Of a stretch of 64,000 bases of DNA, positions 52,447-62,346 are shown piece after piece. Origin of the DNA: Polynucleobacter sp. SHI8 (lineage in GTDB: Bacteria; Pseudomonadota; Gammaproteobacteria; Burkholderiales; Burkholderiaceae); the NCBI RefSeq assembly GCF_027944005.1, contig NZ_AP027204.1, positions 1,550,001-1,614,000 of the forward strand. The letters run 5' to 3'. A program made the translations under genes and the position numbers. Positions within the stretch are counted from its first letter, which is position 1. Every line of letters begins with the position of its first letter. A model generated the notes under the pieces. It was not told where the DNA came from. It searched no databases and saw only the letters and a list, made by a program, of their open reading frames with translations.

Positions 52447-52600
52447 CTTATTTTTCTAGTTTACATCCTCCGTTCAATAGGGATTTTTGTGGAATATTCG
52501 TGTGTATATATATTAATTTCTCAATAACAAAGAGATGTAACAAAAATATCATAAAGATGCACTATCTTTGGGAAGTCTGCTTCTTTAAATCCTCATTTTT

Positions 52601-54706
52601 ATGAAAATTACTATGATAAAACTTCAAAAAACATTACTAGTCGCTCTCAGCCTATTAGCATCAACGGTATATGCTTCTGGAGGTGGTGCAGTTCTTGCCG
52701 ATCCAGGCGCTATGGAAGGCAAGCACTTTGATAAAAAGGGAAAGTACCCTTCTAACTACACGGTAAAAATGCAAGAAATGTCTCGTAAGACTTTACCGTT
52801 TGAAGATAAAACTGATTTTGAAGAAGCTAAAAAAGGCTTTATTGCTGCACCTCCTTACAAGACGATCAAGGCAGAAGCTGGCAACGTTGCCTGGGATATG
52901 GGTAGTTATGAATTTTTATTACAAGGTAAAAACTTTGATAGCGTTCATCCTTCATTACAACGTCAAGCGATCCTGAACATGGCTTACGGTTTATATGAAG
53001 TACTTCCTGGAAAAATCTATCAAGTACGTGGCTTCGACCTTGCCAATATCACCTTTGTTAAAACCAATACAGGTTGGATTGTCTTTGATCCTCTTACAGC
53101 AAAAGAAACGGCTAAAGCCGCTTTAGATTTTATTAATGAAAAGGTTGGTAAGCGTCCAGTTGTTGCCGTCATTTACTCGCATTCTCATGGTGATCACTTT
53201 GGTGGTGTTCGTGGTGTCGCCGATGAGGCTGCTGTAAAGGCTGGCAAAATTCAGATTATTGCTCCTGCAGGCTTTATGGAAGCTGCGGTTGCTGAGAATG
53301 TCTACGCAGGAAATGCGATGACTCGTAGAATGTTCTTTCAATACGGCGTGCTTCTCCCAAGAAGTCCTTTTGGTCACGTGGATCAATCGATTGGTAAAAA
53401 TACAGCTGCCGGCAATTTAGGATTGATTGCACCAACAAAATACATCTCTAAGCCTTTTGAAGAAATGGTAATTGATGGTGTCAAGATGGAGTTTCAAAAT
53501 ACACCAGGTACTGAAGCCCCTGCGGAAATGAACACCTACTTCCCAGACATGAAGGCATTTTGGGCTGCTGAAAATATTACTGGCACGATCCACAATATTT
53601 ACACGCTGCGTGGCGCACTCGTCCGCGATGCTTTAGCTTGGTCAAAGAATATTAATAACGCTCTCTATCGCTACGGCACGCAAGCTGAAGTGATGTTTGC
53701 ATCACACTCTTGGCCTCGTTTTGGTAATGCACGCATCCAAGACATCATGAGAACTCAACGTGATACGTACGCTTACTTAAATAATGAAGTGCTTCACCAA
53801 GCCAATCAGGGTGTGACAATTAATGAGATTCAGAACGTCTATAAATTACCTGATAGTTTAAAAAATAAATGGGCAGCGCACAGCTACCATGGTTCAGAAG
53901 AACATAATAGCCGTGCAGTGATTAACCGTTATATTGGTTACTGGGATGGTAATCCTGCAACCTTGACTCCTCTATCACCAAAAGATTCTGCACCTTTATA
54001 TGTTGAGATGATGGGGGGAAATAGCAAAATCATCTCAAAAGGTAAAAAACTCTTTGATGATGGCAAATATCTTGAGGGTGTAGAGATTGTCAATAAGCTG
54101 GTCTATGCCGAACCCAATAATTCGGAAGCGAAAGATTTGTTAGCTGATCTTTTTGAGCAAATCGGTTATCAAAAAGAAAGTCCAAGTGTGCGTAATAGTT
54201 TCCTCGGCGCAGCCTATGAATTACGTAACGGTATGCCTCCTGGCACTCCTCCTAAATCCAGTGGCCCTGACTTGATTCGTGGTATGCCTACTGAACTTTG
54301 GCTTAACTCTTTAGCAATCTCTTTAGATTCGAAGAAAGTGGCTGGAAAAAAATCCGTGATTAATCTCGTGACTCCTGATAATGGCGAGAAGTTTGTGGTC
54401 GAGTTAAGTAATTCAGCACTGACGAATATCAAAGGTCAACAAGCGAAAAACCCTGATCTAACCATCACTCTCAATCGTGCGGATTTAAATTCTGTCATGG
54501 GTGGCTCAAAAACCTTTGATCAGCTAATTACTGAGAAAAAGGCTAAGTTTGATGGTAATCGTCAAGTCTTTGAAGATTTACGTAGTAGTTTGACTAGCTT
54601 CACTCCTGACTTTGAGTTAATGCCTGGTACAAAATCTAAAACAACTGCTCCTCTAAAAACATTAGATCCACTCGTTGTTCAAGAAGCTGCTGAATTGCAT
54701 CAGTAA
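52601..54706 (+). CDS. Alkylsulfatase, metallo-beta-lactamase fold (SdsA1-like)
   Basis: A 701-residue alkylsulfatase. A signal peptide (to about VYASGG) sends it to the periplasm. The N-terminal metallo-beta-lactamase domain has the zinc motif YSHSHGDHFGGVRG, with TEAPAEMNTYFP and FASHSWPRFGN supplying further family landmarks. A dimerisation domain and a C-terminal SCP2-like domain (about 580-700) follow, the full SdsA1 layout. It hydrolyses primary or secondary alkyl sulfates such as dodecyl sulfate, releasing sulfate and the alcohol. The start may also be the ATG at 52616, and no strong ribosome site is seen. It stands alone, with a strong terminator after it. Confidence 0.92.
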   Translation: MKITMIKLQKTLLVALSLLASTVYASGGGAVLADPGAMEGKHFDKKGKYPSNYTVKMQEMSRKTLPFEDKTDFEEAKKGFIAAPPYKTIKAEAGNVAWDMGSYEFLLQGKNFDSVHPSLQRQAILNMAYGLYEVLPGKIYQVRGFDLANITFVKTNTGWIVFDPLTAKETAKAALDFINEKVGKRPVVAVIYSHSHGDHFGGVRGVADEAAVKAGKIQIIAPAGFMEAAVAENVYAGNAMTRRMFFQYGVLLPRSPFGHVDQSIGKNTAAGNLGLIAPTKYISKPFEEMVIDGVKMEFQNTPGTEAPAEMNTYFPDMKAFWAAENITGTIHNIYTLRGALVRDALAWSKNINNALYRYGTQAEVMFASHSWPRFGNARIQDIMRTQRDTYAYLNNEVLHQANQGVTINEIQNVYKLPDSLKNKWAAHSYHGSEEHNSRAVINRYIGYWDGNPATLTPLSPKDSAPLYVEMMGGNSKIISKGKKLFDDGKYLEGVEIVNKLVYAEPNNSEAKDLLADLFEQIGYQKESPSVRNSFLGAAYELRNGMPPGTPPKSSGPDLIRGMPTELWLNSLAISLDSKKVAGKKSVINLVTPDNGEKFVVELSNSALTNIKGQQAKNPDLTITLNRADLNSVMGGSKTFDQLITEKKAKFDGNRQVFEDLRSSLTSFTPDFELMPGTKSKTTAPLKTLDPLVVQEAAELHQ

Positions 54707-54744
54707 TAGATTTAATATTCCACCTCAGCTTCGTTGAGGAGGAT

Positions 54745-54786
54745 AAAAAAAGCGAGGATTGTTTAACAATTCTCGCTTTTTATTTT
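54745..54786 (+). terminator. Rho-independent terminator of the alkylsulfatase gene
   Basis: A stem from AAAAAGCGAG plus ATTG to CAAT plus CTCGCTTTTT around a small loop ends in a T-rich tail. A smaller hairpin, CCTCAGCTTCGTTGAGG, precedes it at 54723-54739. Both lie within 80 bases of the stop. Confidence 0.9.
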
Positions 54787-55048
54787 GGTAGATTGGGCTC
54801 AATTTAATCAAGAAAAATTGCCGCTCACAATCCCACTAAGTTATCCATTTTAAATTCAGGCAGTGCTTAAAAAGCATCCTCATGATTGGTCAAGAATAAC
54901 TTATTAAAGTCAAAGCATGGACAGCATTCACCTTGTCTTAGTTTGCAATGAACCCCTCTATTCTATAAAATCCCCATTTTTACGACACATTCAAATACAC
55001 TACTCGTCAAATGAATTCAAACATCACTTACAAGCATAGTTTTTTATA
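54787..55048. other. Intergenic region without a recognisable gene
   Basis: About 260 bases between the alkylsulfatase terminator and the integrase relic. I find no ORF with coding character, no repeats and no tRNA fragment. It may be eroded sequence of the former mobile element. Confidence 0.4.
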
Positions 55049-55494
55049 TTACTCAGGCTTTCTTCGATGATGAGCCTGATTTTTTTCACGAAGTTCTAAA
55101 CGAGCAATTTCAGTTAAAACATCATCTGGATTGGTCTCCATTTCTAAATCTGCATCGGCGATGTCACTATCATGAGTTTTTGCTTTCTGTCGTATTTAAA
55201 AGCACCAGCAAGCTCACTGAAATAGCGCTGAATTGTGGCCCCAGACAAAGGCTGCTGAGCCGATACAGTGGCTTGATTGCGGATGGGTCTGAGCTTACCC
55301 CTACTGGCGAGCGCAAGAATGCCTGAATCGACCATATCGGGGCTTATTTCATCAATGGGAATAGAACCGAAGTGCTGGTTCCAGAACTGCAGGCGATGTT
55401 GCAGATTGCGGATTTGAGGGTTGGGAGACCCGTCTTTTCTGATCGACATTTTGGCTAGATAGCCTTCGCATAAAACATCAAAAAGTACTGTCAT
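55049..55494 (-). pseudogene. Integrase N-terminal relic next to tRNA-Val
   Basis: The ORF from ATG 55494 (MTVLFDVLCEGYLAKMS) reads like the arm and core-binding domain of a tyrosine recombinase: LQFWNQHFGSIPIDEISPDM, PLSGATIQRYFSELAGAFKY and a basic RKQK. The catalytic domain is missing. At a run of five A (near 55180) adding one A would join the frame to a further stretch, THDSDIADADLEMETNPDDV through REKNQAHHRRKPE, ending at TAA 55049; without it the frame stops at 55144. It lies about 100 bases from the tRNA-Val 3' end, the usual place for an integrase of a genomic island. Confidence 0.6.
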
Positions 55495-55596
55495 TGTTAA
55501 CTCCTTAAACACTAAAAAGATCATTGCCTTTTATGGGGCGTCCTGATCGCGAGCAAGCGAGTATTTAAGTTTTTAAAACAATGACTTACAAATTAT

Positions 55597-55673
55597 TGGT
55601 AGGCTCGACTGAATTCGAATCAGCGACCCCTACCATGTCAAGGTAGTGCTCTAACCAACTGAGCTACGAGCCT
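55597..55673 (-). tRNA. tRNA-Val (anticodon GAC)
   Basis: A 77-base cloverleaf: acceptor stem AGGCTCG/CGAGCCT with CCA encoded, D-arm AGCTCAGTTGGTTAGAGC, anticodon stem CTACC/GGTAG around TTGACAT (GAC), and T-arm loop TTCGAAT. It lies 15 bases beyond relA on the same strand. Confidence 0.95.
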
Positions 55674-55688
55674 AAAACGCCTATATTA

Positions 55689-57632
55689 TCACTTTCTTGC
55701 CACCTCTGTCACCCCCTTGACTTCAGATAATGCGTTTAGGGCTAGTTGGATGTCCGTAGCTTGGTGAACTTCCACAGAAAAACTCATCGTAGCCATCCCT
55801 TTACTAGAAAGGGTGTTGACACCAATCACATTGATTTTGAGCTTGGAGTAGACCTCTGAGATATCTCTGAGTAAACCTTGTCGATCGATAGCTAATACAA
55901 AGATTTCTACTGAAAACAAGGCTTTTTCTGCTTGAGATGATGCTCCCCAAGCGGTTTTAATGATGCGCTCTGGTGCTCTTTGAAGAAGTTGCTTGAGTGT
56001 TGCACACTGCTGGCGATGAATCGATACGCCCCGCCCGCGGGTCACAAATCCACATATCTCATCAGGGGGCACGGGTCGGCAACATTTAGATAATTGAGTC
56101 ATGAGAGAATCCACCCCAACCACCAAGACATCTCCTCCTTCACTTTTACGCTTGGAGGGACGAAGCATTATTTCTGGGGATGGACTGGTTTCTTCTTCTA
56201 GTTTTTCTTTGAGCTCTTTTTCAGGTTTATGATCTTTATGCTCGAGCTCGGTCTCCTGCGCATGAAACCATGCCCTAATTTTTGATTTAGCGCGGTGGGA
56301 CGCTACATAGGCTTTATCGGCCAGCAACCAGTCTCTGGAAGGTCCACCTTGTTTGACCGTTAGGATCTCAACGGTTTGACCACTTTTGACAATGGTATCG
56401 AGTGTGACCATTTGACCGTCAATCTTTGCTCCGCGGCAGCGGTGTCCAATATTGGTATGCACGGCATAAGCAAAATCAAGCGGTGTGGAATTTGGGTCTA
56501 GGGGGATCACTCGTCCCAAGGGAGTTAATGCATAAATGTGATCATCGATGCTTTGACCTTTCATCTGCTCCCAGGCTTCATCTTTCCAAGAAATCAATTG
56601 TCTTGCCCAAGCAATCCGCTGCTCATATAGTGCAGCATCACTGAGTGTACCGTTCTGCACACCTTCTTTGTATCGCCAGTGTGCTGCTACGCCATACTCA
56701 GCTTGATGATGCATCTCTTGGGTACGGATCTGTATCTCAAAGATGGTGCCATGGTCATCGGTTACTACGGTGTGTAAGGATTGATAGCCATTGGGCTTTG
56801 GGTTCGCAATGTAATCATCAAACTCTTGTAAGACGGGCTTAAAGACGTCATGGGCAATGCCGAGGACGGCATAACACTGAGGCACGGTATCGACTAAGAT
56901 TCGTATGGCGCTAATATCTCTGAGTTCAGTAAAGTCTAATGACTTCCCTTTCATTTTTTTCCAAATACTATAAATATGTTTGGGTCGTCCTTGGATCTGC
57001 GCAGGAATCCGCTGCTCTTGTAATAAGGTTTCAAACTGCGTCATGATGTTACTAATAAATGCTTGTCGCGCGTTACGCTTGCCGTCTAACTGCTTTGCAA
57101 TATCGTAATAGGCTTTTGGCTCCATACACCGAAATGCTAAATCTTCCATCTCCCATTTAATTTGCCAAACGCCTAAGCGGTTGGCTAATGCAGCATCAAT
57201 CTCTAAAAGTTCCGCCGACCACTCTGTTGGTACATCCATTTTTTGTTGTGTCACCCAACGTAGGGTTTGCAATCTGGAGGATAAATACATGAGTACAACG
57301 CGAATGTCTTGTGAAAAAGCTAACAGCATTTTACGCAGGGTTTCTACTTGCCCTGTCGCTGCTTTGTTGCGGGTGGCTTCTAATGCCTGAAAACTTTTAA
57401 TCAGACTGCTCGTCTCTTCCCCAAATTGCGCCTGTAATTTAGGTGTACTTAGTGTACTGTCTAGATGCGCGATGGCAGTTAAGGTAGATTCATCGAGATA
57501 GAGGGTTTTGGCAATCGCTAGCATACCCTGGAGATGCGCGGCTTGCGTCTCACCAAACCAGGTGCGTTCGGTTTGGTTTTCCGCTGAATTTCCTGGTTGT
57601 TTGACGTCTTGGATGATCTTTGTATCTCGCAT
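55689..57632 (-). CDS. relA: GTP pyrophosphokinase (ppGpp synthetase) RelA
   Basis: A 647-residue long RSH protein, somewhat shorter than E. coli RelA. The N-terminal pseudo-hydrolase region lacks the HD metal motif (it reads IAHLDSTL), so it is RelA-like, without ppGpp hydrolysis. The synthetase domain has RDISAIRILVDTVPQCY and NPKPNGYQSLHTVV. A TGS domain (IYALTPLGRVIPLDPNSTPL), a zinc-finger-like segment with CCRPVPPDEICGFV, and a C-terminal ACT domain follow. It senses uncharged tRNA on stalled ribosomes and makes (p)ppGpp in the stringent response. tRNA-Val follows downstream. Confidence 0.95.
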   Translation of the reverse strand: MRDTKIIQDVKQPGNSAENQTERTWFGETQAAHLQGMLAIAKTLYLDESTLTAIAHLDSTLSTPKLQAQFGEETSSLIKSFQALEATRNKAATGQVETLRKMLLAFSQDIRVVLMYLSSRLQTLRWVTQQKMDVPTEWSAELLEIDAALANRLGVWQIKWEMEDLAFRCMEPKAYYDIAKQLDGKRNARQAFISNIMTQFETLLQEQRIPAQIQGRPKHIYSIWKKMKGKSLDFTELRDISAIRILVDTVPQCYAVLGIAHDVFKPVLQEFDDYIANPKPNGYQSLHTVVTDDHGTIFEIQIRTQEMHHQAEYGVAAHWRYKEGVQNGTLSDAALYEQRIAWARQLISWKDEAWEQMKGQSIDDHIYALTPLGRVIPLDPNSTPLDFAYAVHTNIGHRCRGAKIDGQMVTLDTIVKSGQTVEILTVKQGGPSRDWLLADKAYVASHRAKSKIRAWFHAQETELEHKDHKPEKELKEKLEEETSPSPEIMLRPSKRKSEGGDVLVVGVDSLMTQLSKCCRPVPPDEICGFVTRGRGVSIHRQQCATLKQLLQRAPERIIKTAWGASSQAEKALFSVEIFVLAIDRQGLLRDISEVYSKLKINVIGVNTLSSKGMATMSFSVEVHQATDIQLALNALSEVKGVTEVARK

Positions 57633-57659
57633 ATCAACAATGTATACGAAATCAATTCT

Positions 57660-58670
57660 TTAGTTCAAATTACTAAAAAATTCCCGTGCAATGTGTATGT
57701 GATTGGGCAATATAAAGGCGGGTGCATGACCTGCTTGCGGGATCTCAATACTCTTGGCATAGGGATTGCGCTTAAGCATTTCTGCGACGGTTGCAGGGGA
57801 TAAAAGATCAGACTCAGCACCCCGCACAATCAGTGTCGGTATCTGAATGGCATCGAAACTATTCCAAAGGGCTTTTTCTCCGGCAAGAGCAGTCATGGGG
57901 TTTGAGGCAAGAATGGGGGCATTGATTTGCGGGTCATAATGTAAATGCCACTTCCCCTGCTTTTGGATGAGTTGTGGCAAGTTAAGCTCTCGCCACTGTT
58001 CTGGTGTGTGGCGCCCAAACGTGGTGGTGAGTTCATTGACATAGGCTAAGCCTTCATCTTGGGTGGCAAACACAACGGGTTTACTGAGATATTTCATTAA
58101 ACGCATAAAAAATGCGGGATCAATGCGCGGTCCTACATCATTGAGCAAGAGTCGTTGGATAGGTTGATGTTTTAGGCCTGCAAGTACCATACCAATGAAA
58201 CCACCCATCGAGGTACCAAACCAGTCGAGCGTCTGTGGCTTGAGATGCGCAATTAAGGTGACCATGTCACTGACGTATTGTGGGACACCGTAGAGCATCG
58301 GATTAGCTAAGTAATCAGAGTTGCCACGTCCGACAACATCTGGACAGACAACAAAGTATCGATCAGACATGGCTCTTGCTAGTTCGGTAAAATCACTACC
58401 GCGTCGTGTCAGTCCGTGGACACAAAGTAGTACATTGGGGTTTTGGGGATCGCCCCAAGTTAAATAAGCCATGCGATGCAGTCCGGCTGGGCTAATGCAT
58501 TGCACGCTACCCTGACCACTGCCGGCAGGATTCGGGGGTTGGATTACGCTCGGGGCATTTACAAGTGAGTCTGATTGCGGGTTAGGTTTGGCCGGAAAAT
58601 CACTTTGTCCACTCGCAAATGTTGAACTGAACATCCCACGCAATCGACTGATCCAGGATGTATTTTTCAT
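57660..58670 (-). CDS. Alpha/beta hydrolase
   Basis: A 336-residue alpha/beta-fold hydrolase. The core starts at about residue 65 after a polar, Pro-rich N-terminal stretch. Oxyanion motif LLCVHGLTRRGSDF, nucleophile Ser in WFGTSMGGFIGM, an acid in GAESDLLSP and His in QAGHAPAFILP are all present. The N-terminal 60 residues are not typical and have no clear signal peptide. It may be an esterase, thioesterase or lactonase; the substrate is unknown. It lies 11 bases downstream of the CDF exporter gene and 27 bases upstream of relA on the same strand. Confidence 0.88.
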   Translation of the reverse strand: MKNTSWISRLRGMFSSTFASGQSDFPAKPNPQSDSLVNAPSVIQPPNPAGSGQGSVQCISPAGLHRMAYLTWGDPQNPNVLLCVHGLTRRGSDFTELARAMSDRYFVVCPDVVGRGNSDYLANPMLYGVPQYVSDMVTLIAHLKPQTLDWFGTSMGGFIGMVLAGLKHQPIQRLLLNDVGPRIDPAFFMRLMKYLSKPVVFATQDEGLAYVNELTTTFGRHTPEQWRELNLPQLIQKQGKWHLHYDPQINAPILASNPMTALAGEKALWNSFDAIQIPTLIVRGAESDLLSPATVAEMLKRNPYAKSIEIPQAGHAPAFILPNHIHIAREFFSNLN

Positions 58671-58681
58671 GTTCGTGCTTT

Positions 58682-59620
58682 CTAAGTGGTACTAATTTCG
58701 GGTTGGAGAGTGACGTGATCAATGCTGTGTTTTTTGATGAGCATCTCACGAATCAAATCCATGGTGATAGGCCATTGATTAAGATTGGTGATTTCAATAT
58801 GGCCAATGAGTGCCGGAAATCCTGGTGTCATTTCCCAGACGTGCAAATCATGCACGGCTACAACTCCATCAATGGTTTGTAAATCTTTTCCGACTTGAAT
58901 GTAGTCGATATGCCTGGGGACGCCCTTCATTAAAAAATGATACGACTCGAGCAAAATATGAACCGTCGATCGAATCAAAATGAGGCATACGACCATAGAG
59001 AGAATCGGATCAATTTGCATCCAACCGGTGTACTGGATCACAATACCGGCAATTAAAGCTGCAACTGAACCAAGTAAATCACCCATTACATGTATCAACG
59101 CAGCACGGGTGTTCATGCTTTGATTATTTCGGGACAACATCCACGCCACAATCAGATTCACAACAAGCCCAAGAGCGGCGACGATTGTTACGGTAGAGCC
59201 ACCGACGACGTGCGGATCTTGAAAACGACTAATCGCCTCCACGGTAATCCAAACGATCAAGGCAATCATGGCAACGGAGTTGACAAATGCAGCTAATGCT
59301 TCCGCTCTTCCTAAACCAAATGAATATTTTGCCGATGGTGGTGACTTAGAAACATATTGCGCAATCACGGCAAGTAAAAGACCAGCAGCGTCGGTTACCA
59401 TATGTCCGGCATCAGATATTAGTGCTAGGGAGTTAGCATAAAAACCTGCAAACACTTCGACCAAGGCAAAACCTAAGGTGATGGCTAATGCAATCGAGAG
59501 TACTTTTTGACTGGTGACTTCTTTGGCATGGGAATGCGGCGTATCACCTACTTTGTGAGCGTGAAGTTCATGAATGTGGACACTCTCTTTAGGGGTATGA
59601 TGAGAGTGTCCATGCATCAT
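58682..59620 (-). CDS. Cation diffusion facilitator (zinc/cobalt exporter)
   Basis: A 312-residue CDF-family exporter with six predicted transmembrane helices. The metal sites are in ALISDAGHMVTDAAGLLL (helix 2) and HVMGDLLGSVAALI (helix 5), the H-D/H-D pairs of zinc-type CDF proteins. His-rich stretches (HGHSHH, HIHELHAH, PHSHAKE) occur at the N-terminus and may buffer metal. The cytoplasmic C-terminal domain (about 215-312) is present. It exports Zn2+ or Co2+ by proton exchange. One base separates its start from the CoA-transferase B stop, so they may share a transcript. Confidence 0.93.
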   Translation of the reverse strand: MMHGHSHHTPKESVHIHELHAHKVGDTPHSHAKEVTSQKVLSIALAITLGFALVEVFAGFYANSLALISDAGHMVTDAAGLLLAVIAQYVSKSPPSAKYSFGLGRAEALAAFVNSVAMIALIVWITVEAISRFQDPHVVGGSTVTIVAALGLVVNLIVAWMLSRNNQSMNTRAALIHVMGDLLGSVAALIAGIVIQYTGWMQIDPILSMVVCLILIRSTVHILLESYHFLMKGVPRHIDYIQVGKDLQTIDGVVAVHDLHVWEMTPGFPALIGHIEITNLNQWPITMDLIREMLIKKHSIDHVTLQPEISTT

Positions 59621-59621
59621 G

Positions 59622-60269
59622 TTAAACCGCCACTTCTAATGGCGCGGGTGTTTTGGCAATTACATCCTCTACAGTAACGCCAGGGGCGAGTTCTGTTAGC
59701 TTGAGTCCTGTTGGTGTGACATTGATCACACACAGATCAGTAATGATCTGATCAACAACGCCCACTCCAGTTAATGGCAGGGTACATTCTGACAAGATCT
59801 TAAAATCTTCAGTACCGTCTTTTTTACGGGCAACATGCTCCATCACAATGATGACATGACCAACGCCAGCGACTAAGTCCATTGCACCGCCCATGCCTTT
59901 GATCATCTTGCCAGGAATCATCCAGTTGGCCAAATCACCTTTGGAGCTGACTTGCATGGCTCCTAAAATCGCCACATTGATCTTACCGGCACGGATCATG
60001 CCAAAGGAGTCCGCAGATGAAAAGATGGAGGAACCTGGTAAGGTAGTGACGGTTTGTTTACCTGCATTGATGAGGTCAGCATCAACTTCTGCTTCTGTCG
60101 GAAAGGGGCCAATGCCCATTAAGCCGTTTTCTGATTGAAGCCACACTTCCATTCCTTCAGGAATGTGATTCGCCACCAAGGTCGGTAAGCCAATCCCGAG
60201 ATTGACGTAAAACCCGTCCTTTAATTCTTGGGCAGCTCTTGCTGCCATTTGATCTTTTGTCCATGCCAT
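59622..60269 (-). CDS. scoB: 3-oxoacid CoA-transferase subunit B
   Basis: A 215-residue beta subunit of a two-gene CoA-transferase. The active Glu is in [31 protein letters not shown] and [14 protein letters not shown] are family markers. With subunit A it transfers CoA from succinyl-CoA to a 3-oxoacid such as acetoacetate; use on 3-oxoadipate cannot be excluded. It follows subunit A by 33 bases. A good ribosome site (AAGGAAAA) precedes the ATG. Confidence 0.93.
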   Translation of the reverse strand: MAWTKDQMAARAAQELKDGFYVNLGIGLPTLVANHIPEGMEVWLQSENGLMGIGPFPTEAEVDADLINAGKQTVTTLPGSSIFSSADSFGMIRAGKINVAILGAMQVSSKGDLANWMIPGKMIKGMGGAMDLVAGVGHVIIVMEHVARKKDGTEDFKILSECTLPLTGVGVVDQIITDLCVINVTPTGLKLTELAPGVTVEDVIAKTPAPLEVAV

Positions 60270-60302
60270 GTTAATTTTCCTTAATGATTCTTTATCTGTA
60301 AG

Positions 60303-61004
60303 TTATGCTGAACGTGTCGTTTTTTGTTCGATACGCTTTTCAGGGGTTGGATTGCACACAATCCGGTGGACATAGATACCCGGTGTATGAATCTGATCTG
60401 GATCTAATTCACCATTCTCAACAATCTCTTCCACTTCAGCAATCGTGATTTTTCCAGCCATGGCAGCAACTGGATTGAAATTACGAGCTGTTAGGTGATA
60501 AACCAAATTACCGGATTTATCTGCCTTCCAGGCTTTGACCAAGCCAACATCAGGTGTTAAGGTTCTTTCCATCAAATAGGTCTGACCATCAAACTCACGA
60601 GTCTCTTTACCTTCAGCAACAAGTGTACCGACACCGGTCTTGGTAAAAAATGCCGGAATTCCGCAACCACCTGAACGTAATTTTTCTGCCAAGGTTCCTT
60701 GTGGTGTAAGTTCTACTTCGACTTCTTTGGCTAAAAACTGTCTTTCAAATTCAGCATTACCGCCAATAAATGAACAAATCATTTTTTTGATTTGACGATT
60801 TTCTAACAAAATGCCAAGGCCGTAACCATCTATACCGCAGTTATTGGAAATCACGGTCAGATTTTTTGCGCCATTTTCTTTCATTCCAGCAATCAACGCT
60901 TCCGGAATGCCGCAAATACCAAATCCACCCACGGCCATCATGACGCCGTCTTTCACAACATCATGTAGTGCCTCTTTTGTTGAGGCATATACTTTATTCA
61001 TCAC
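60303..61004 (-). CDS. scoA: 3-oxoacid CoA-transferase subunit A
   Basis: A 233-residue alpha subunit with VGGFGICGIPEALIAGMK near the start, the CoA-binding GGxGxxG type motif, and SNNCGIDGYGLGILLENRQI. PTPEKRIEQKTTRSA ends the chain. It pairs with the B subunit downstream. The enzyme joins ketone body or branched fatty acid use with the TCA cycle. It follows the SDR gene at 61064 in the same direction, 59 bases on. Confidence 0.93.
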   Translation of the reverse strand: MMNKVYASTKEALHDVVKDGVMMAVGGFGICGIPEALIAGMKENGAKNLTVISNNCGIDGYGLGILLENRQIKKMICSFIGGNAEFERQFLAKEVEVELTPQGTLAEKLRSGGCGIPAFFTKTGVGTLVAEGKETREFDGQTYLMERTLTPDVGLVKAWKADKSGNLVYHLTARNFNPVAAMAGKITIAEVEEIVENGELDPDQIHTPGIYVHRIVCNPTPEKRIEQKTTRSA

Positions 61005-61063
61005 TTTTCCCCTATTTTTGAAATCAATTCACTTTCTATATGATACCTTTTTCTAATGGAGAT

Positions 61064-61855
61064 TTATTGAACGGCTAAGCCATCATCGGCAGTCATAATG
61101 GAACCATTGATAAAGCGGGATTCGGGACTGGCTAGAAGTAATAAAAGGCCTTCTAAGTCTTGTGTTTGTCCCACGCGCTTACGGGGTAATTTTTGGATGA
61201 GTTTTTGCCCACCTTCAGTTCCCCAATAATCGGCATTAATCTCGGTTTTAATATATCCCGGACAAATGGCGTTGACATTGATGCCATATCGTCCCCATTC
61301 GAGCGCCATGGCGTGTGTCATATGAATCACGGCAGCTTTACTCATGGAATACGTACTGATTTGCGCAAGAACCCGGATGCCTGCGACAGAAGCAATATTG
61401 ATGATGCGTTGCGCCGGTGGTTCTTGTCCCTCTCCTTGGGCTTTTTTGGCTCGGGCAATCATTTGCTTGCCAATGGCCTGAGCGACAAAAAATGCACCTT
61501 TGGTATTGGTGTCCAGCACAAAATCGTAATCGGCTTCGGTAACGTCCACAATCCGCTGGGTGGTAGAGACGCCAGAATTATTGACCAAAATATCAATGGG
61601 GCCAGCGAGTTGTATTGCCTGAGCGGTGGCTTGCTCAATGGACGCAGTTGAGGTGACATCAAGGGCCACACAATGAACTTTGGCTCCTGTGTTCCCGAGT
61701 TCTTTGGCAAGCGCTTGCAAACGATCGATTCGGCGAGCTGCGAGTACAACCGTTGCACCAGCATTGGCTAAAGATGTTGCAAATTGCACGCCTAAGCCAC
61801 TAGAAGCTCCCGTGATGAATGCCACTTTACCTATTAAATCAATTTGATACGCCAT
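61064..61855 (-). CDS. Short-chain dehydrogenase/reductase
   Basis: A 263-residue classical SDR. The start ATG at 61855 has AAGGAGA upstream; an in-frame ATG at 61894 is less likely. The cofactor motif is FITGASSGLGVQFA, followed by LDVTS, NNSGVS in the NAG position, and the catalytic Ser-Tyr-Lys set in INIASVAG and ISTYSMSKAAV. It oxidises or reduces a hydroxyacyl or alcohol substrate with NAD(P). Its place before the CoA-transferase genes suggests a 3-hydroxyacid pathway such as polyhydroxyalkanoate or ketone body use, which is inference. Confidence 0.93.
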   Translation of the reverse strand: MAYQIDLIGKVAFITGASSGLGVQFATSLANAGATVVLAARRIDRLQALAKELGNTGAKVHCVALDVTSTASIEQATAQAIQLAGPIDILVNNSGVSTTQRIVDVTEADYDFVLDTNTKGAFFVAQAIGKQMIARAKKAQGEGQEPPAQRIINIASVAGIRVLAQISTYSMSKAAVIHMTHAMALEWGRYGINVNAICPGYIKTEINADYWGTEGGQKLIQKLPRKRVGQTQDLEGLLLLLASPESRFINGSIMTADDGLAVQ

Positions 61856-61953
61856 GCTATCTCCTTCATCTTGATGTATTGGAATTGTATTCAATACTTC
61901 AGCAATGAACGCAACTCAAAAAATGATTCCCACTATTTCAAATTTAAGTCTAT

Positions 61954-62346
61954 TTAAAGACTCTTAAATCCTGCATGCTTAATAGCATCAACATCAAAGG
62001 TAACGCTATATTCACAACCAGCCTTATTGGCAGAGCGCTCAATCAAACAATCGGAAAAATCTGCTTTAGAGCCAGAAAAAACCCGAATGGCTTTGATGAC
62101 GGTTTCTGTATTTTCAATCATCAACTCTCGTGTAGCAATGAGTGTTTCAAGAATTTTGACAACTTCTATTTTTGTCGATTGATAGCAACTTTGCATGACC
62201 CACACTAATTCAATAATCGACACAAGGGTAATAAAACCCGGCGACTCTTTTGTTAGAGAGTTGATTAAGTTTGTCGCAAGGGCAGATTGCTTGATGTCAT
62301 CTTGGGCGATATAGCGCACTAAAACATTGGTATCCAGTCCGATCAT
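61954..62346 (-). CDS. vapC: VapC-family PIN-domain toxin
   Basis: A 130-residue PIN toxin. Acidic residues of the site are Asp5 in MIGLDTNVLVRYI, Glu in VSIIELVWV, Asp in SKADFSDCLI and Asp in VTFDVDAIKH, the normal VapC set. It should cleave RNA. The gene overlaps the antitoxin end by four bases (ATGA), so production is coupled. Intact and probably active. Confidence 0.9.
   Translation of the reverse strand: MIGLDTNVLVRYIAQDDIKQSALATNLINSLTKESPGFITLVSIIELVWVMQSCYQSTKIEVVKILETLIATRELMIENTETVIKAIRVFSGSKADFSDCLIERSANKAGCEYSVTFDVDAIKHAGFKSL

Noticed and set aside
52194..52604. 136-codon plus-strand ORF
   Set aside because: It is antisense to the TnpB relic, is low in coding character and ends inside the alkylsulfatase start.
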